This document shows positions 1 to 8,586 of a DNA stretch of 35,979 nt, one piece after another. A program made the position numbers and the translations under genes. The stretch spans positions 1 through 35,979 of the forward strand of contig BPDI01000032.1 of assembly GCA_019654215.1 (NCBI GenBank), given 5' to 3'. Within the stretch, counting starts at the first letter, position 1; every line of letters begins with the position of its first letter. This DNA is from Gammaproteobacteria bacterium. GTDB lineage: Bacteria > Pseudomonadota > Gammaproteobacteria > Pseudomonadales > Pseudohongiellaceae. Under the pieces are notes generated by a model. The model had not been told where the DNA came from. It was given only the letters and a program-made list of their open reading frames with translations, and did no database searches.

Positions 1-459
1 ACAGTCTGGCAAGAAATATCCAATGAGCAGGATCTTATTCAGATAGGTAAATATGAAATCTCCTCGCGAGCCTATGCCAGTCGATTTAATTTTCGTGGCG
101 GCGATCAACAGAAACATGTAAAAAACCTCTCCGGTGGCGAACGCAACAGACTGCATATGGCTAAGCTGCTTAAACGTGGAGGTAATGTTTTGCTATTGGA
201 CGAGCCAACTAACGATCTTGACGTGGAAACCTTGCGCGCGTTGGAAGAAGGGCTGTTGGCGTTTCCGGGCAGTGCGATTGGGGTTTCACACGATCGCTGG
301 TTTCTAGATCGAATATGTACCCATATTCTTGCGTTCGAAGGTGAAAGTGAAGTCATCTTTCACGAAGGCAATTATTCAGATTACGAAACAGATAGAAAGA
401 AGCGCTTGGGTGATACGGCTCAACCTACACGAATGAAATACAAAAAGTTGGATGGCTAA
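1..459 (+). CDS. ettA: Energy-dependent translational throttle protein EttA, C-terminal part
   Basis: Frame 1 is open from the first base to TAA at 457-459, giving the last 152 residues of an ABC-F ATPase; the N-terminal half lies outside the window. Visible in order are the ABC signature LSGGERNR, a Walker B stretch [11 protein letters not shown], the switch-region motif [12 protein letters not shown], and the tail [18 protein letters not shown], which is characteristic of EttA among ABC-F proteins. The family acts in the cytoplasm, binding the ribosomal E site and gating the first peptide bond according to the ATP/ADP ratio. No membrane segments are present. It converges on the next gene with one base between the stops and I see no terminator hairpin there. 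Identity is confident from the tail; only the missing N-terminus is uncertain. Confidence 0.93.
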   Translation, partial: TVWQEISNEQDLIQIGKYEISSRAYASRFNFRGGDQQKHVKNLSGGERNRLHMAKLLKRGGNVLLLDEPTNDLDVETLRALEEGLLAFPGSAIGVSHDRWFLDRICTHILAFEGESEVIFHEGNYSDYETDRKKRLGDTAQPTRMKYKKLDG

Positions 460-460
460 A

Positions 461-1177
461 TTATAGATTTAGATCTTTCTTTAATTTTGCAAGCCTGACC
501 TTAGCCTCTTCTTTATCCAGTTTGCGCTCCACTTTATCGCTAAGTGCTTCCGGCGCTTCGATAGTAAGCTCTTCACCATACATAACTCGCCGACACAATT
601 GTTCATAATGGTATTCGAATACCGGAAAGACGGTAGCTTCTGGTTCGTTGGCTAAAAAGTACCATCCCGCAGCGCTGCCCGCGGGGTAAACCGCTTCATG
701 ACTCCAGTTAAATTCCTTTTTAGGCGATGGCGCGGAACAGGCTTCGACATATGCCTGCCTGACTGATGGAAGCCCAAATAAATCTGTCCCAGCTTCGCAG
801 GCTCGAATAAAAGCAGCGATTGAAGGTAGATAATCCTGAGATTGAATGACATGTTTGGCCGCAGCAACGATCTGTTCTGGGGAATATCTTTCCAAATTGC
901 TCAGCCAATATTTTTTCGCAATGACTAAGGCTTCGACTTCGGCAAAAGCTTTATGAAATTGATTGTGATAGGCAAACTCAAATTCTGCAAATATTTGGTT
1001 TACCGCATCCACGTGATCAAGTTCCCGATCATTGGCATAATCTTGGTCAGGTTCTGCAACTCTATCCGCAGCAGGTGTTATTGCCAAACTACTCGGCCCA
1101 GCTTCGGTCGGCGAATTGCTGGAACTTTTCTTTAAGTCGTTGCTGGCCTGATCCAGTAATGGATTGATTTTCTGCAT
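461..1177 (-). CDS. Lambda P-like replication protein (putative DnaB helicase loader)
   Basis: This is a 238-residue cytoplasmic protein. Residues about 58-125 resemble the phage lambda replication protein P family: a VNQIFAEFEFAYHNQFHKAF segment, then an AKKYW segment, then SPEQIVAAAKHVIQSQDYLPS. This family recruits the replicative helicase DnaB to DNA, and chromosomal copies are known in several gammaproteobacteria. The first 55 residues are low-complexity and probably disordered; the C-terminus is a charged helix rich in Lys and Glu. The gene lies directly downstream of the DnaT-like gene and its ATG overlaps that gene by 89 bases, so the two are very likely co-transcribed, mirroring the E. 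coli dnaT-dnaC pair with a P-like loader in place of dnaC. I see no Walker A motif, so it is not a DnaC-type AAA+ ATPase. Confidence 0.72.
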   Translation of the reverse strand: MQKINPLLDQASNDLKKSSSNSPTEAGPSSLAITPAADRVAEPDQDYANDRELDHVDAVNQIFAEFEFAYHNQFHKAFAEVEALVIAKKYWLSNLERYSPEQIVAAAKHVIQSQDYLPSIAAFIRACEAGTDLFGLPSVRQAYVEACSAPSPKKEFNWSHEAVYPAGSAAGWYFLANEPEATVFPVFEYHYEQLCRRVMYGEELTIEAPEALSDKVERKLDKEEAKVRLAKLKKDLNL

Positions 1178-2212
1178 TTGCTATTCCAGCGCTTTCCAAT
1201 TTTTTTAACTGTCTTGCCCAATCTTGTTTAATAAATTGCAGGAACACTGTGTTCCAGGATGATTTTACTTGTTGGCTGTCTTTCCAATACAACACGAACT
1301 CTGGAACACGGCTACGCGCCCACTTTTCGTCAATCTCCGCCAATTGCAATATTTCATAACAATCCAAACTTGGTTGCCAATCATCTGCTATTTGCTTGGG
1401 GGTATCATCACGCCCAAATGAAGTCGTGAATTTCGCCCACTGACGACGAATGTGTTCAATAAATTTTGTATTCCAGGCACCGTGGACTGCACCCCGCTCA
1501 CGCCAATACAAAACGAACTCCGGAACTGCGTCTTGAATGAAGCTTGAGTTAATACCTGCATTCTCCAGGATGTCCATGGCGTCTGGGCTTGGAGCCCAGT
1601 CAGCTGACATCGTACTAGCCAGCTCATGTGCGCCACGACGAGTTTGCTCATTTCGCCATTCTTTTAATACGTGCTTATAGAACGCGTTGCCCCAGGAAAA
1701 ACGGATTGCCCCCTATCCCTCCAGTAGTTAACAAACTCCGGAACCAATTGCTTAATAAAGTCTTCTGGAATGGAATGCTGTTTACAGAGGCGAATCCAAT
1801 TCTGGTCTGGTTGCCAGTCTGCAGGAATATGTCCTGCGCTGCTGATAGCAGGTGGAGTTTTTGGTTTCTGTTTGCCTTGCTTTGGCTTTTCCTTGGGATG
1901 AGCCTGATCATTTATAGCAAGTAAGATTTCTGCTTTTGAGTCTACCGCCTCAATTCTGATCATTCCGAGTTTTTGAAGACTTTCTTGAATCCGTTTAATT
2001 TCTGAGAGGTCCCAAAAAGACAAAAGTGATTCTAGCTCGCGATAACTCACTTTAATCCAAGTTAGTGAAGAATCATCGTTGCGCTTAATTTTCTCGCGAT
2101 ATTCAATCAAATCAGCAATGGCTTGGAGCATCACTGTTTCTTCCAAGCCAATAGTCTCTGCCAGGGTTGGCGAGATAAGCAATGGCCGCTCTGGAAGTAT
2201 CGGAGACTTCAT
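1089..2212 (-). CDS. DnaT-like primosomal protein with three DnaT domains (one frame break)
   Basis: The reading frame from ATG at 2212 breaks at the A5 run 1697-1701. Restoring one base joins it to the downstream frame ending at 1089 and gives about 374 residues. The N-terminal ~100 residues look like a helical or winged-helix region, followed by a Lys/Pro linker. Then come three copies of the DnaT DNA-binding domain, each with the pattern DWxP...PEFVxYWxxx...W.xxF....W: one spans the frame break, one starts near 1600, one near 1365. E. coli DnaT has one such domain and helps PriA/PriB hand DnaC-DnaB to stalled forks. The arrangement with the lambda-P-like gene downstream supports a replication-restart or helicase-loading role. 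The overlap with the next gene is unusually long, so a further undetected indel near the C-terminus is possible. Confidence 0.75.
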
Positions 2213-2374
2213 TTATTATAAACTACTCGGTTAATACAAAAGAAACACGACAAGAAAGGTGTTAGCCCCATCGTAACACAGTGAGAATTTCTTCTGCATT
2301 TAGTAATTGATCCTTTTATTCTCACCACTGTACTATCTAATAGTCTTTGCGATTATTAGCAACTTATTCGCCGA

Positions 2375-2394
2375 TTATTCACAATGTATTCACA
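2375..2394 (+). promoter_or_regulatory. Pair of DnaA-box-like 9-mers overlapping the kinase start
   Basis: TTATTCACA at 2375-2383 fits the DnaA consensus TTWTNCACA, and GTATTCACA at 2386-2394 differs by one base. The shared core TATTCACAAT repeats with an 11-bp period, one helical turn, across the start codon at 2384. Nine-base AT-rich matches occur by chance, so this is only suggestive. It sits in the divergent intergenic region between the DnaT-like gene and the kinase. Confidence 0.25.
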
Positions 2395-3274
2395 ATTAAT
2401 TAGTGACTTTGTAGAAAATGAAGCACTTCCTGATTCTTATCGAGAAGATGCCTTTGAATTCTTTGTTCCGCTGGTAGACTTAATCGCAAATCGAGCACTC
2501 GATTCTGAGCATACTTTATATGTAGGGATTAATGGGGCACAAGGCACAGGAAAAACAACTCTGGGGAAATTATTAGTTACTTTGCTGAGTGCTCGCGAAT
2601 TTAGAGTCGCAAATTTTTCCATCGATGATTTCTATTTGACACAATCAGAACGTAACCAATTGGCAGAAAGTCAGCATCCTTTACTAGCAACCCGGGGAGT
2701 GCCAGGGACTCATGATATTTCACTATTAATGACTAAATTCGAAGAGCTTAAAAATCTAAAGGCCGAACAAGTGTGCGAACTACCCCGCTTTAATAAGGCC
2801 ATTGACGATCGCTGCGGAACAGAAGACTGGCAGAAACTTATAGGACCTATAGATGCAGTGATTCTAGAGGGCTGGTTTGTAGGTGCTCCTCCACAAGCCA
2901 CGCGGGACATTGAGCTGCCGATAAACGCACTCGAAAAGACTGAAGATGCAGATGGCAGCTGGCGGAAGTATGCAAATTATCAATTAGCTGATCAGTATCA
3001 ATCAGCTTTTGACCAACTCGATTTACTCATCATGTTGAAAGCTCCTTCCTTCAAACAAGTATCCGAGTGGCGCTCGTTACAGGAAGAAAAGCTGAAGAAA
3101 ATCGGCCCCATCGACTCACCAGGCATTATGGATGAGGAGCAATTAGCCAGATTCATTCAGCATTACGAACGTCTAACCCGCCACTGCCTGGAATATCTGC
3201 CAGTCAAAGCAGACGTTTTGTTCGACTTAGATACCGATCATCGTATAGCTGGAGTTTATAGACACGAAAACTAG
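2384..3274 (+). CDS. GlyK/YggC-family kinase, probable D-glycerate 3-kinase
   Basis: The 296-residue protein has a P-loop, GAQGTGKTT, at residues 51-59, preceded by VGIN. It is followed by SIDDFYLT, the sequence HPLLATRGVPGTHD, and ELPRFNKAIDDR, an order typical of the plant glycerate kinase / E. coli YggC family in the phosphoribulokinase-uridine kinase superfamily. The acidic ILEGWFVG segment also fits. Plant GLYK phosphorylates D-glycerate to 3-phosphoglycerate; the substrate of the bacterial members is less certain, so the specific activity is inferred. It is cytoplasmic with no signal peptide. The ATG at 2384 is the only upstream Met and has no clear Shine-Dalgarno. It converges with the permease gene, five bases between stops, with no evident terminator. 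Confidence 0.8.
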   Translation: MYSQLISDFVENEALPDSYREDAFEFFVPLVDLIANRALDSEHTLYVGINGAQGTGKTTLGKLLVTLLSAREFRVANFSIDDFYLTQSERNQLAESQHPLLATRGVPGTHDISLLMTKFEELKNLKAEQVCELPRFNKAIDDRCGTEDWQKLIGPIDAVILEGWFVGAPPQATRDIELPINALEKTEDADGSWRKYANYQLADQYQSAFDQLDLLIMLKAPSFKQVSEWRSLQEEKLKKIGPIDSPGIMDEEQLARFIQHYERLTRHCLEYLPVKADVLFDLDTDHRIAGVYRHEN

Positions 3275-3279
3275 TCCAA

Positions 3280-4338
3280 TCAGGCTTGTTTAGCGGTTGG
3301 TAATAAGGTGTCTTTTTTGGTGAACAGTGGTTGCACCCAAACCCTCGCGATTAATCCAACTAATGCAATTGCCGCTAATTGTCGCCAAAGCGGATAGTGC
3401 TCTCCGTGTTCAGCCATGGATAATTGCAATGGCCAGGAGAACCATTGATAGAGTTCGTTCAGCATTAAGCCGCAAATGATCGCGGTTCCAATGACACCAA
3501 TTAGATAAGCAACCAGAGACTTAATCCCAAGTTGCTCTTTTATGACTCCCATAGTGGCAATATTTGTCGCAGGTCCGGTCAGCATAAAAACCAACGCGGC
3601 TCCAGGAGAGATTCCAGCAAATAACAGACTTGCCGCAACGGGAGTAGAAGCAGTTGCACAGATATACATTGGCAGCCCGACAATAACCATTATGATCATG
3701 GCCATTAATCCATCACCCCACAGTAAAAAGAACGACTGAGGCACAACGGTAGTGATTACCGCTGCGGCTATTAATCCGATTGCCAACCATTTAGCCGTAT
3801 CAGCAATCATCCGGCCATAGCCGTATTTAATTGCAGAAACGAATCGCTCACTCAATGGAGGAGCTAATTCTTCTTCCTGTTGCTTTTTGCTGCAACAGCT
3901 ACTGGCTTTTGCAACTTCTTCTACTACTTCATCTTCTTCTTTGTCCATTATGTTTACTAATACGCCTGCAACAATTGCACTGGTTAATGCTCCGATTGGT
4001 CGCATCAGGGCAAAGATAGGTCCGAGCACTGCATAGGAGAATGAAATCGAATCCACTCCTGTTTCTGGAGTAGCAACTAGGAAGGAAGAAGTTGCACCTT
4101 TCGATGCGCCAGCTTTACGGATTGCTAAAGCAGTTGGAATTACTCCGCATGAACAAAGTGGTAATGGCGCCCCAATAAAAGCACCCTTAGCGATGGAAAC
4201 AAAGCCAGGTTGCGCTAATTGTTTTTCGACCCAGCTACTGGGTATGACTTGTTTTATAATTCCAGCAAGCAAGTATCCAACCAATAACCAAGGTGCACTT
4301 TCAATAACCAGATTCCAAAAGTTTGTTAAGAAATTCAT
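3280..4338 (-). CDS. SO_0444-type Cu/Zn efflux permease (ArsP_1/DUF318 family)
   Basis: This 352-residue inner-membrane protein has about eight hydrophobic segments. The first half carries the family hallmark PLPLCSCGVIP near residues 55-65 and KAGASKGATSSFLVATPETG; the second half repeats the fold with GLPMYICATASTPVAASL and GPATNIATMGV. A central cytoplasmic loop at about residues 132-165 is acidic and has a metal-binding-like CC pair (ASSCCSKK). The family is annotated as metal efflux permeases. Its ATG overlaps the stop of the upstream ZntR-like gene (TAATG), so the two are translationally coupled and share the MerR-type promoter at 4810-4840. That linkage argues for export of zinc or a similar divalent metal. 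The metal is inferred from the regulator. Confidence 0.85.
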   Translation of the reverse strand: MNFLTNFWNLVIESAPWLLVGYLLAGIIKQVIPSSWVEKQLAQPGFVSIAKGAFIGAPLPLCSCGVIPTALAIRKAGASKGATSSFLVATPETGVDSISFSYAVLGPIFALMRPIGALTSAIVAGVLVNIMDKEEDEVVEEVAKASSCCSKKQQEEELAPPLSERFVSAIKYGYGRMIADTAKWLAIGLIAAAVITTVVPQSFFLLWGDGLMAMIIMVIVGLPMYICATASTPVAASLLFAGISPGAALVFMLTGPATNIATMGVIKEQLGIKSLVAYLIGVIGTAIICGLMLNELYQWFSWPLQLSMAEHGEHYPLWRQLAAIALVGLIARVWVQPLFTKKDTLLPTAKQA

Positions 4339-4766
4339 TACGCAACGCTCCTAGTATTTTTAACATCATCCGCTTCCAATGCTTCCATAATAGAGCAGTG
4401 AGTCGCATTTTCCGGTCCACCACAACAACTCTCCAAAAGTATTTCTAGAGTATTTTGCATGGACTGCAGTTCCTCGAGCCTGGCGTTTACCTCATCGAGT
4501 TTGTGTTGAGTAATGTCAGTTACTTCCTGGCAACTGTGGCTAGTCTTATCAACTCTTATTGAGAGTAATTGGGAAATGTCTTCGAGGGAAAAACCAATGT
4601 TACGCGCAGTTTTCACAAATTGAGCACGGCGAATATCGACATCGTTATAGTAGCGATAACCCGCTTCACTGCGCTCACTGGCACTGATTAAGCCATATTT
4701 TTCATAGAAGCGGATAGTGTGAACAGAGAGCCCTGTTTTCGCCGCTAATTGACTGATTTTAAGCAT
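4338..4766 (-). CDS. ZntR-like MerR-family metal-responsive regulator
   Basis: The start is taken at ATG 4766, where the protein begins LKISQLAAKTGLSVHTIRFYEKYGLI, a canonical MerR winged helix; the frame stays open upstream, but that extension runs through the promoter. The protein is 142 residues. A dimerisation coiled coil follows, then a C-terminal metal site with Cys pair CCGG and later CSIMEALE, which closely parallels E. coli ZntR (CCGT...CSILEALE). A further Cys (SCQEV) sits at the start of the dimerisation helix, as in ZntR and CueR. ZntR senses zinc, cadmium or lead and untwists a 19-20-bp-spacer promoter. Here the gene lies first in an operon with the permease, downstream of exactly such a promoter, so autoregulation is likely. 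Confidence 0.88.
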   Translation of the reverse strand: MLKISQLAAKTGLSVHTIRFYEKYGLISASERSEAGYRYYNDVDIRRAQFVKTARNIGFSLEDISQLLSIRVDKTSHSCQEVTDITQHKLDEVNARLEELQSMQNTLEILLESCCGGPENATHCSIMEALEADDVKNTRSVA

Positions 4767-4809
4767 TTCCAAAACCGAAATACGCCCTATCTGGGAAATA
4801 ACGAGAGGT

Positions 4810-4840
4810 AGTATAAGCTTAGAGTTAGCTCTAAGGTCAA
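4810..4840 (-). promoter_or_regulatory. MerR-type promoter/operator of the zntR-like-permease operon
   Basis: On the minus strand, TTGACC (-35, 4835-4840) and TATACT (-10, 4810-4815) are separated by 19 bp rather than 17. The spacer region holds a perfect dyad CTTAGAG-N4-CTCTAAG (4818-4835). The over-long spacer with a centred dyad is the defining architecture of MerR-regulated promoters. It lies 44 bp upstream of the regulator ATG and just past the 3' end of the esterase gene. Confidence 0.87.
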
Positions 4841-4845
4841 CAATT

Positions 4846-5520
4846 TTATTCTGGGCCCAAAATACGGCTAATCCAGGCAGCAATATTTTCGATTTCTTGC
4901 GGAGAAACCGCGTGTTCCATAGGGTAGCTATTGTATTCAGGAACGAAACCTAAATTTTGCAGAGTCGCCAGACTCTTGCGCCCAAGAGACTCCGGCACAA
5001 CCGGATCGAGGGAACCATGGCAGATGAAAATTGGAATCGAGTTGTGGAGCGGATTGATCTTAATGCTATTGGCAGTAGCAAAGTAAGTAGAGAGTGCCAA
5101 TATTCCAGCCAGCGGTTTGTCATAGGTGAGTGCAGCTTCGAACGACACCGCTCCACCCTGGGAAAAGCCCGCTATGATTATGCGCTCACTGGATACACCT
5201 CGTTCGATTTCCCTCTCGATTAAGTTATGTACCCATCGAGCAGATTGCATTAGTTGCACTTCATCGACATGGCGGTCAACATCTAACTGTTTGATGTCGT
5301 ACCAGGCAGGCATTACGAAACCGTTATTAATAGTTACGGAAATAGATGGAGCATGAGGAAATACAAATCGTATTCCAAATTCAGTAGGTAGATTAAGTTG
5401 CGGGACAATGGGCGCAAAATCACTACCATCAGCTCCCAGTCCATGCAGCCAGATTATTGAAGCATTTACTTTAACGCCAGAAGGAGATTCTATTTCTACA
5501 GCAGGTAAAATTTCCGTCAT
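4846..5520 (-). CDS. Carboxylesterase/lysophospholipase, alpha/beta hydrolase (Abhydrolase_2)
   Basis: From ATG 5520 the protein is 224 residues, the usual size for this family; the open frame extends to 5592 but the family N-terminus matches the shorter form. It shows the oxyanion loop IWLHGLGADGSDF, nucleophile elbow GFSQGG with Ser120, acid Asp172 in GSLDPVV and His203 in MEHAV, forming the catalytic triad. Relatives hydrolyse short-chain esters and lysophospholipids in the cytoplasm. No signal peptide is seen from this start. The gene is upstream of, and on the same strand as, the metal-resistance operon, but that operon has its own promoter, so a functional connection is not implied. Confidence 0.88.
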   Translation of the reverse strand: MTEILPAVEIESPSGVKVNASIIWLHGLGADGSDFAPIVPQLNLPTEFGIRFVFPHAPSISVTINNGFVMPAWYDIKQLDVDRHVDEVQLMQSARWVHNLIEREIERGVSSERIIIAGFSQGGAVSFEAALTYDKPLAGILALSTYFATANSIKINPLHNSIPIFICHGSLDPVVPESLGRKSLATLQNLGFVPEYNSYPMEHAVSPQEIENIAAWISRILGPE

Positions 5521-5641
5521 ATCAATACTTTTTAAACTCACTATGCGAACTATCCGTGCGCGCTTTATATCAAGCGCCCAGGCGCGCCGCAATAAAAGTC
5601 TTGGTTTTCAATCTGCATAGTTCTGTGGTTAACTCTTACTA

Positions 5642-6892
5642 ATGTTCTTAATGGAAAACAGAATGGAATTTAGACCATCAATCTTGCGTCTCATAGTCTA
5701 TGCAGTAATGGTATTGTGCGCAGTGACAGTCAGCGCTCAAGAACACAACGATCCTCGCTGGATTACTACTTGGGCCACAAGTCCCAGCACCCTTCCTCCG
5801 GAAAACAATGATTATCAATCGGTAAATAATCAAACTTTGCGCTTGATCATTCATACATCGGTCGGGGGTGAAGCATTTCGCTTGCGCCTCTCTAACTATC
5901 ATGGAGACCAAGCTATCAACATCGGCGCTGTAAGTGTTGCCTTGCAAGAAAGTAACAGTACCATCTCAAGTAATTCTGCACTATCAGTTACTTTTAATGG
6001 GCAGGAATCTATAAATCTCCCTCGGGGAGCGGTAGTCTTTAGCGATGCGATTACGGCTGATGTTCCCGAGCTTTTAAATTTAAGCGTAAGCATTTACTTT
6101 TCCTGAGGAAACAGGATTCTTAACTGCCCACGCTCTTTCCAACCAAACCAACTATGTCTCTGAGCCCGGCAATTATACAAAGAGCATTACTTTTCCTATG
6201 CAATCGCAAACCCCAGCCTGGAATTTGTTAACTGCAATAGATGTAATTAATAACGAAAATGTATCTACAATTGCGACAGTTGGTGATTCGATTACCGATG
6301 GTTGGGGATCTACTGATTCTGAAAATCAACGTTGGCCGAATCATTTTGCCAGGAGAATATTTAACGACAGCTTTCCCTAAGTAAGTTCGCAATAGTTAAC
6401 GCTGGCATTAGTGGCAACCGAGTCGCAGCTGAAAACAGCCCCCAATTTGGGCAAAACCTACAAGCCAGATTTGAACGAGATGTTTTAGCCTTAAACAAAG
6501 TAACTCATATGGTACTGCTGGAAGGAATTAATGATATTGGAATGGCCACCATGGAAACTGGGACGCCAATCAAATCGGAAATAATAATTAGTGGTTACAG
6601 AAATATTATTGCTAGAGCTCATGCTCGAGGAATAAAAATTATTGGTGCAACACTAACTCCATTTCAAGATGCAATTTATTACAGCGAAGAAGGCGAAACA
6701 GAGCGCCAGGCTGTTAATGACTTTATCCGAAATAGTGGAGAGTTCGACGGCGTAATCGACTTTGATGCAGTAGTGCGCGACCCAAGCGAACCAAAACGCA
6801 TACTGCCTTCATTTACTGAAGACAACCTACATCCTAATGATACAGGTTATAAAGCGATGGCAGATTCCATAGATCTTAATTTGTTCCGCTAA
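5642..6892 (+). CDS. Secreted SGNH/GDSL-family hydrolase (two frame breaks)
   Basis: The frame breaks at the T4 run 6098-6101 (one extra base) and at the C3 run 6375-6377 (one missing base); correction gives about 416 residues. An N-terminal signal peptide ends near VSAQ. An N-terminal beta-rich domain (WITTWATSPST, FRLRLSNYHG) is typical of secreted SGNH esterases. Then come block I GDSITDGWGS with the nucleophile Ser, the Gly block NAGISGNRV, GINDIG (block III) and the C-terminal DNLHPNDTGYKAMADSI with catalytic Asp and His. The family acts on esters of lipids or acetylated glycans; substrate is unknown. The start Met is ambiguous (several ATGs at 5642-5665, no strong Shine-Dalgarno). It begins a plus-strand run of secreted proteins. 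Confidence 0.83.
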
Positions 6893-6936
6893 AAATTATT
6901 TTGCTTGAAGCCCTTAGCTGATTTAACATTTTACTT

Positions 6937-7337
6937 ATAAAGAAACGAATTTTCGCGTTATTTCTATGCTTTGTGACAACAAACCTAGTCGTTGCGCAAG
7001 GCGATGAAAACATTCCCTCCTTAGTAGGTTCGTGGGAAGGACCTTTAGTGATTGGCAGAGATAGTACGAATCTGGCATTTACTTTTTCCTTGCGGGAAGG
7101 CCAGTACGCGGCTGCACTAATCAGCGGCGGCATGGGTATTTAGGAATGCCAGCGGATACAGTTCAGGTCAATGGACGCAATATTATTATTCGCATTCCTA
7201 GATTGGATGTGGAGTTTACCGGCACTATTCGCTTAGACGATGATGGAGAAAACATCATGCGAATAGATGGAGACTGGTTTCAGTATAGTGAAATGGTCCC
7301 AGTCATATTATTGCCAGTAGACCAACCCACTTTTTAG
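6937..7337 (+). CDS. Small secreted beta-rich protein resembling the N-terminal domain of hydrolase fusions (frame break)
   Basis: Two frames join across the T3 run 7139-7141 with one base restored, giving about 133 residues. A signal-peptide-like start (KKRIFALFLCFVTTNLVVAQ) is followed by SLVGSWEGPLVIG and, after the join, GILGMPADTV, then FTGTIRLDDDGENIMRIDGDW and a hydrophobic end. The pattern GxWEGxL...GIPVDxV...FxGxxxxDGxxIxGxW is one I associate with a domain found in front of serine hydrolases or alpha/beta hydrolases. Here it stands alone with no hydrolase attached. No ATG exists in frame; ATA at 6937 sits where ATG would be expected, so another base error or an unusual start is likely. 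It lies 44 bases after the SGNH gene and may share its transcript. Confidence 0.5.
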
Positions 7338-7435
7338 GTATAGATAAAATGAAGCAATTAAAGCCACAAAAGTCAGATTAAAAATAGTAAGACATTGAAA
7401 TTTCAATCAAGCAGATAATTACTAAATACTCCAAT

Positions 7436-8438
7436 ATGGGGAGCAGACAAATTCTGTCGCGGGGTCTAGCAATGGTAACCCTTAACTTTATCAGTAAGAC
7501 GCTATCAAGAGTATCAATGGCCTTAGTCATGGGGCATGCAATGCTATACAACTATGCTAGCGGCGAGGAATTATTAAAGGTCAGCGATCTACCCGCCTTC
7601 TATACTCCCATCGGCGAGCTTGCGGGGCGGGGAACATTCTATGCGGACAGGGGACGACTCGCTTATCGTGAGGATGACGGCAATCATTACCATGGCTACG
7701 ATGGTCCAATAGTTTGGGCAAAACAAGACAACGAAATTAGAGCGCAAGGACTTATCTACGGTGCAGAAGGCGGGCAAATAGTCTCTGCCGGCTACCTCAC
7801 CCGCCAAATTGATCTTGTTGCTGGCAAGAGTTTTCATGGGCTAACTCTGCGCGAACTCGATTTACCTGTTGCCTACTCTATGACGGTGGGCTTTATTGCA
7901 GGCGAGACCCAAGATTCTAACGAGTACCTCTGGCTATGGCACTTCACGCCTCCAAAAAGGGTTTTAAAGCCGTCAATGCTACCAGTTGGTCAGCTGCCTT
8001 CGGCTGCCAGTCTGCCTAATGAATACGAAGTATTCGCCTGTGACCATTTCCCGGAGACCCGCTTCTGTCCCGGCATGGGCCGTCATTTCACAAATCTTTC
8101 AGAACAGATTTCTCGTGGGCAATATAGTCGTCAACCGACAACAGTAGGCGATTTTGGGGTCATATATGGCGAGGGGGCCCGACAAGCTCATTTTTATAGA
8201 ATATGTTCTCAACCAAGAGGATTTAATGAACAATGTGTCTTGGTCTGCTGCAATGCCACTTGATGGTATCCCGATTCCACCCATCGACAATGTCCACATA
8301 CTTCATTTCGGAACTAATGAGTCGACCAGCGGAAGGTACACTTTTCACATGTATTTTATACCTGAGGAAACCTACCTTGCCTGGGAGACTGAACCTTCAA
8401 GCTATAACCGGTTAGTCCGTGACAGAGTCGCCATTTAA
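7436..8438 (+). CDS. Exported protein of unknown function (one frame break)
   Basis: The frame breaks in the G5 run 8173-8177; removing one G joins GVIYGEG to PDKLIFIEYVL and gives about 333 residues ending at 8438. I do not recognise the family. The N-terminus has a hydrophobic stretch that could be a signal peptide ending near YASGEE, in which case the ATG at 7472 may be the true start. The body is rich in aromatic residues and Gly (HYHGYDGP, YLWLWHF), has three Cys in a short span (FACDHFPETRFCPG) that could form a disulfide or bind metal, and contains LDGIPIPPIDNVHILHFG. Its length and composition suggest a folded periplasmic or outer-surface protein. It lies among other secreted proteins but about 100 bp from each neighbour, so co-transcription is uncertain. 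Confidence 0.5.
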
Positions 8439-8586
8439 GTGAAATTGGATAGTATTCACCGAGTGAAAAGTTGCCAAAGAATGTTGGAAAATTTTTAAAA
8501 CAAGTAAGAAACCTAAACTATTGCTAATAAGCAGTTGGTATACTCAGGATCTAGAGAGAAATATGTAGCGCGTAACATTGAAAATC

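Noticed and set aside
1697..1701. Programmed -1 frameshift in the DnaT-like gene
   Set aside because: The A5/T5 run lacks a proper X-XXY-YYZ heptamer in the zero frame, and the same kind of break occurs in about twenty unrelated genes. Sequencing error is the simpler explanation.
4767..4883. N-terminal extension of the ZntR-like protein to 4883
   Set aside because: It would translate through the promoter and operator and lies upstream of the canonical MerR N-terminus.
5126..5356. Plus-strand ORFs inside the esterase gene
   Set aside because: They are shadows of the conserved minus-strand hydrolase, with no family signal.
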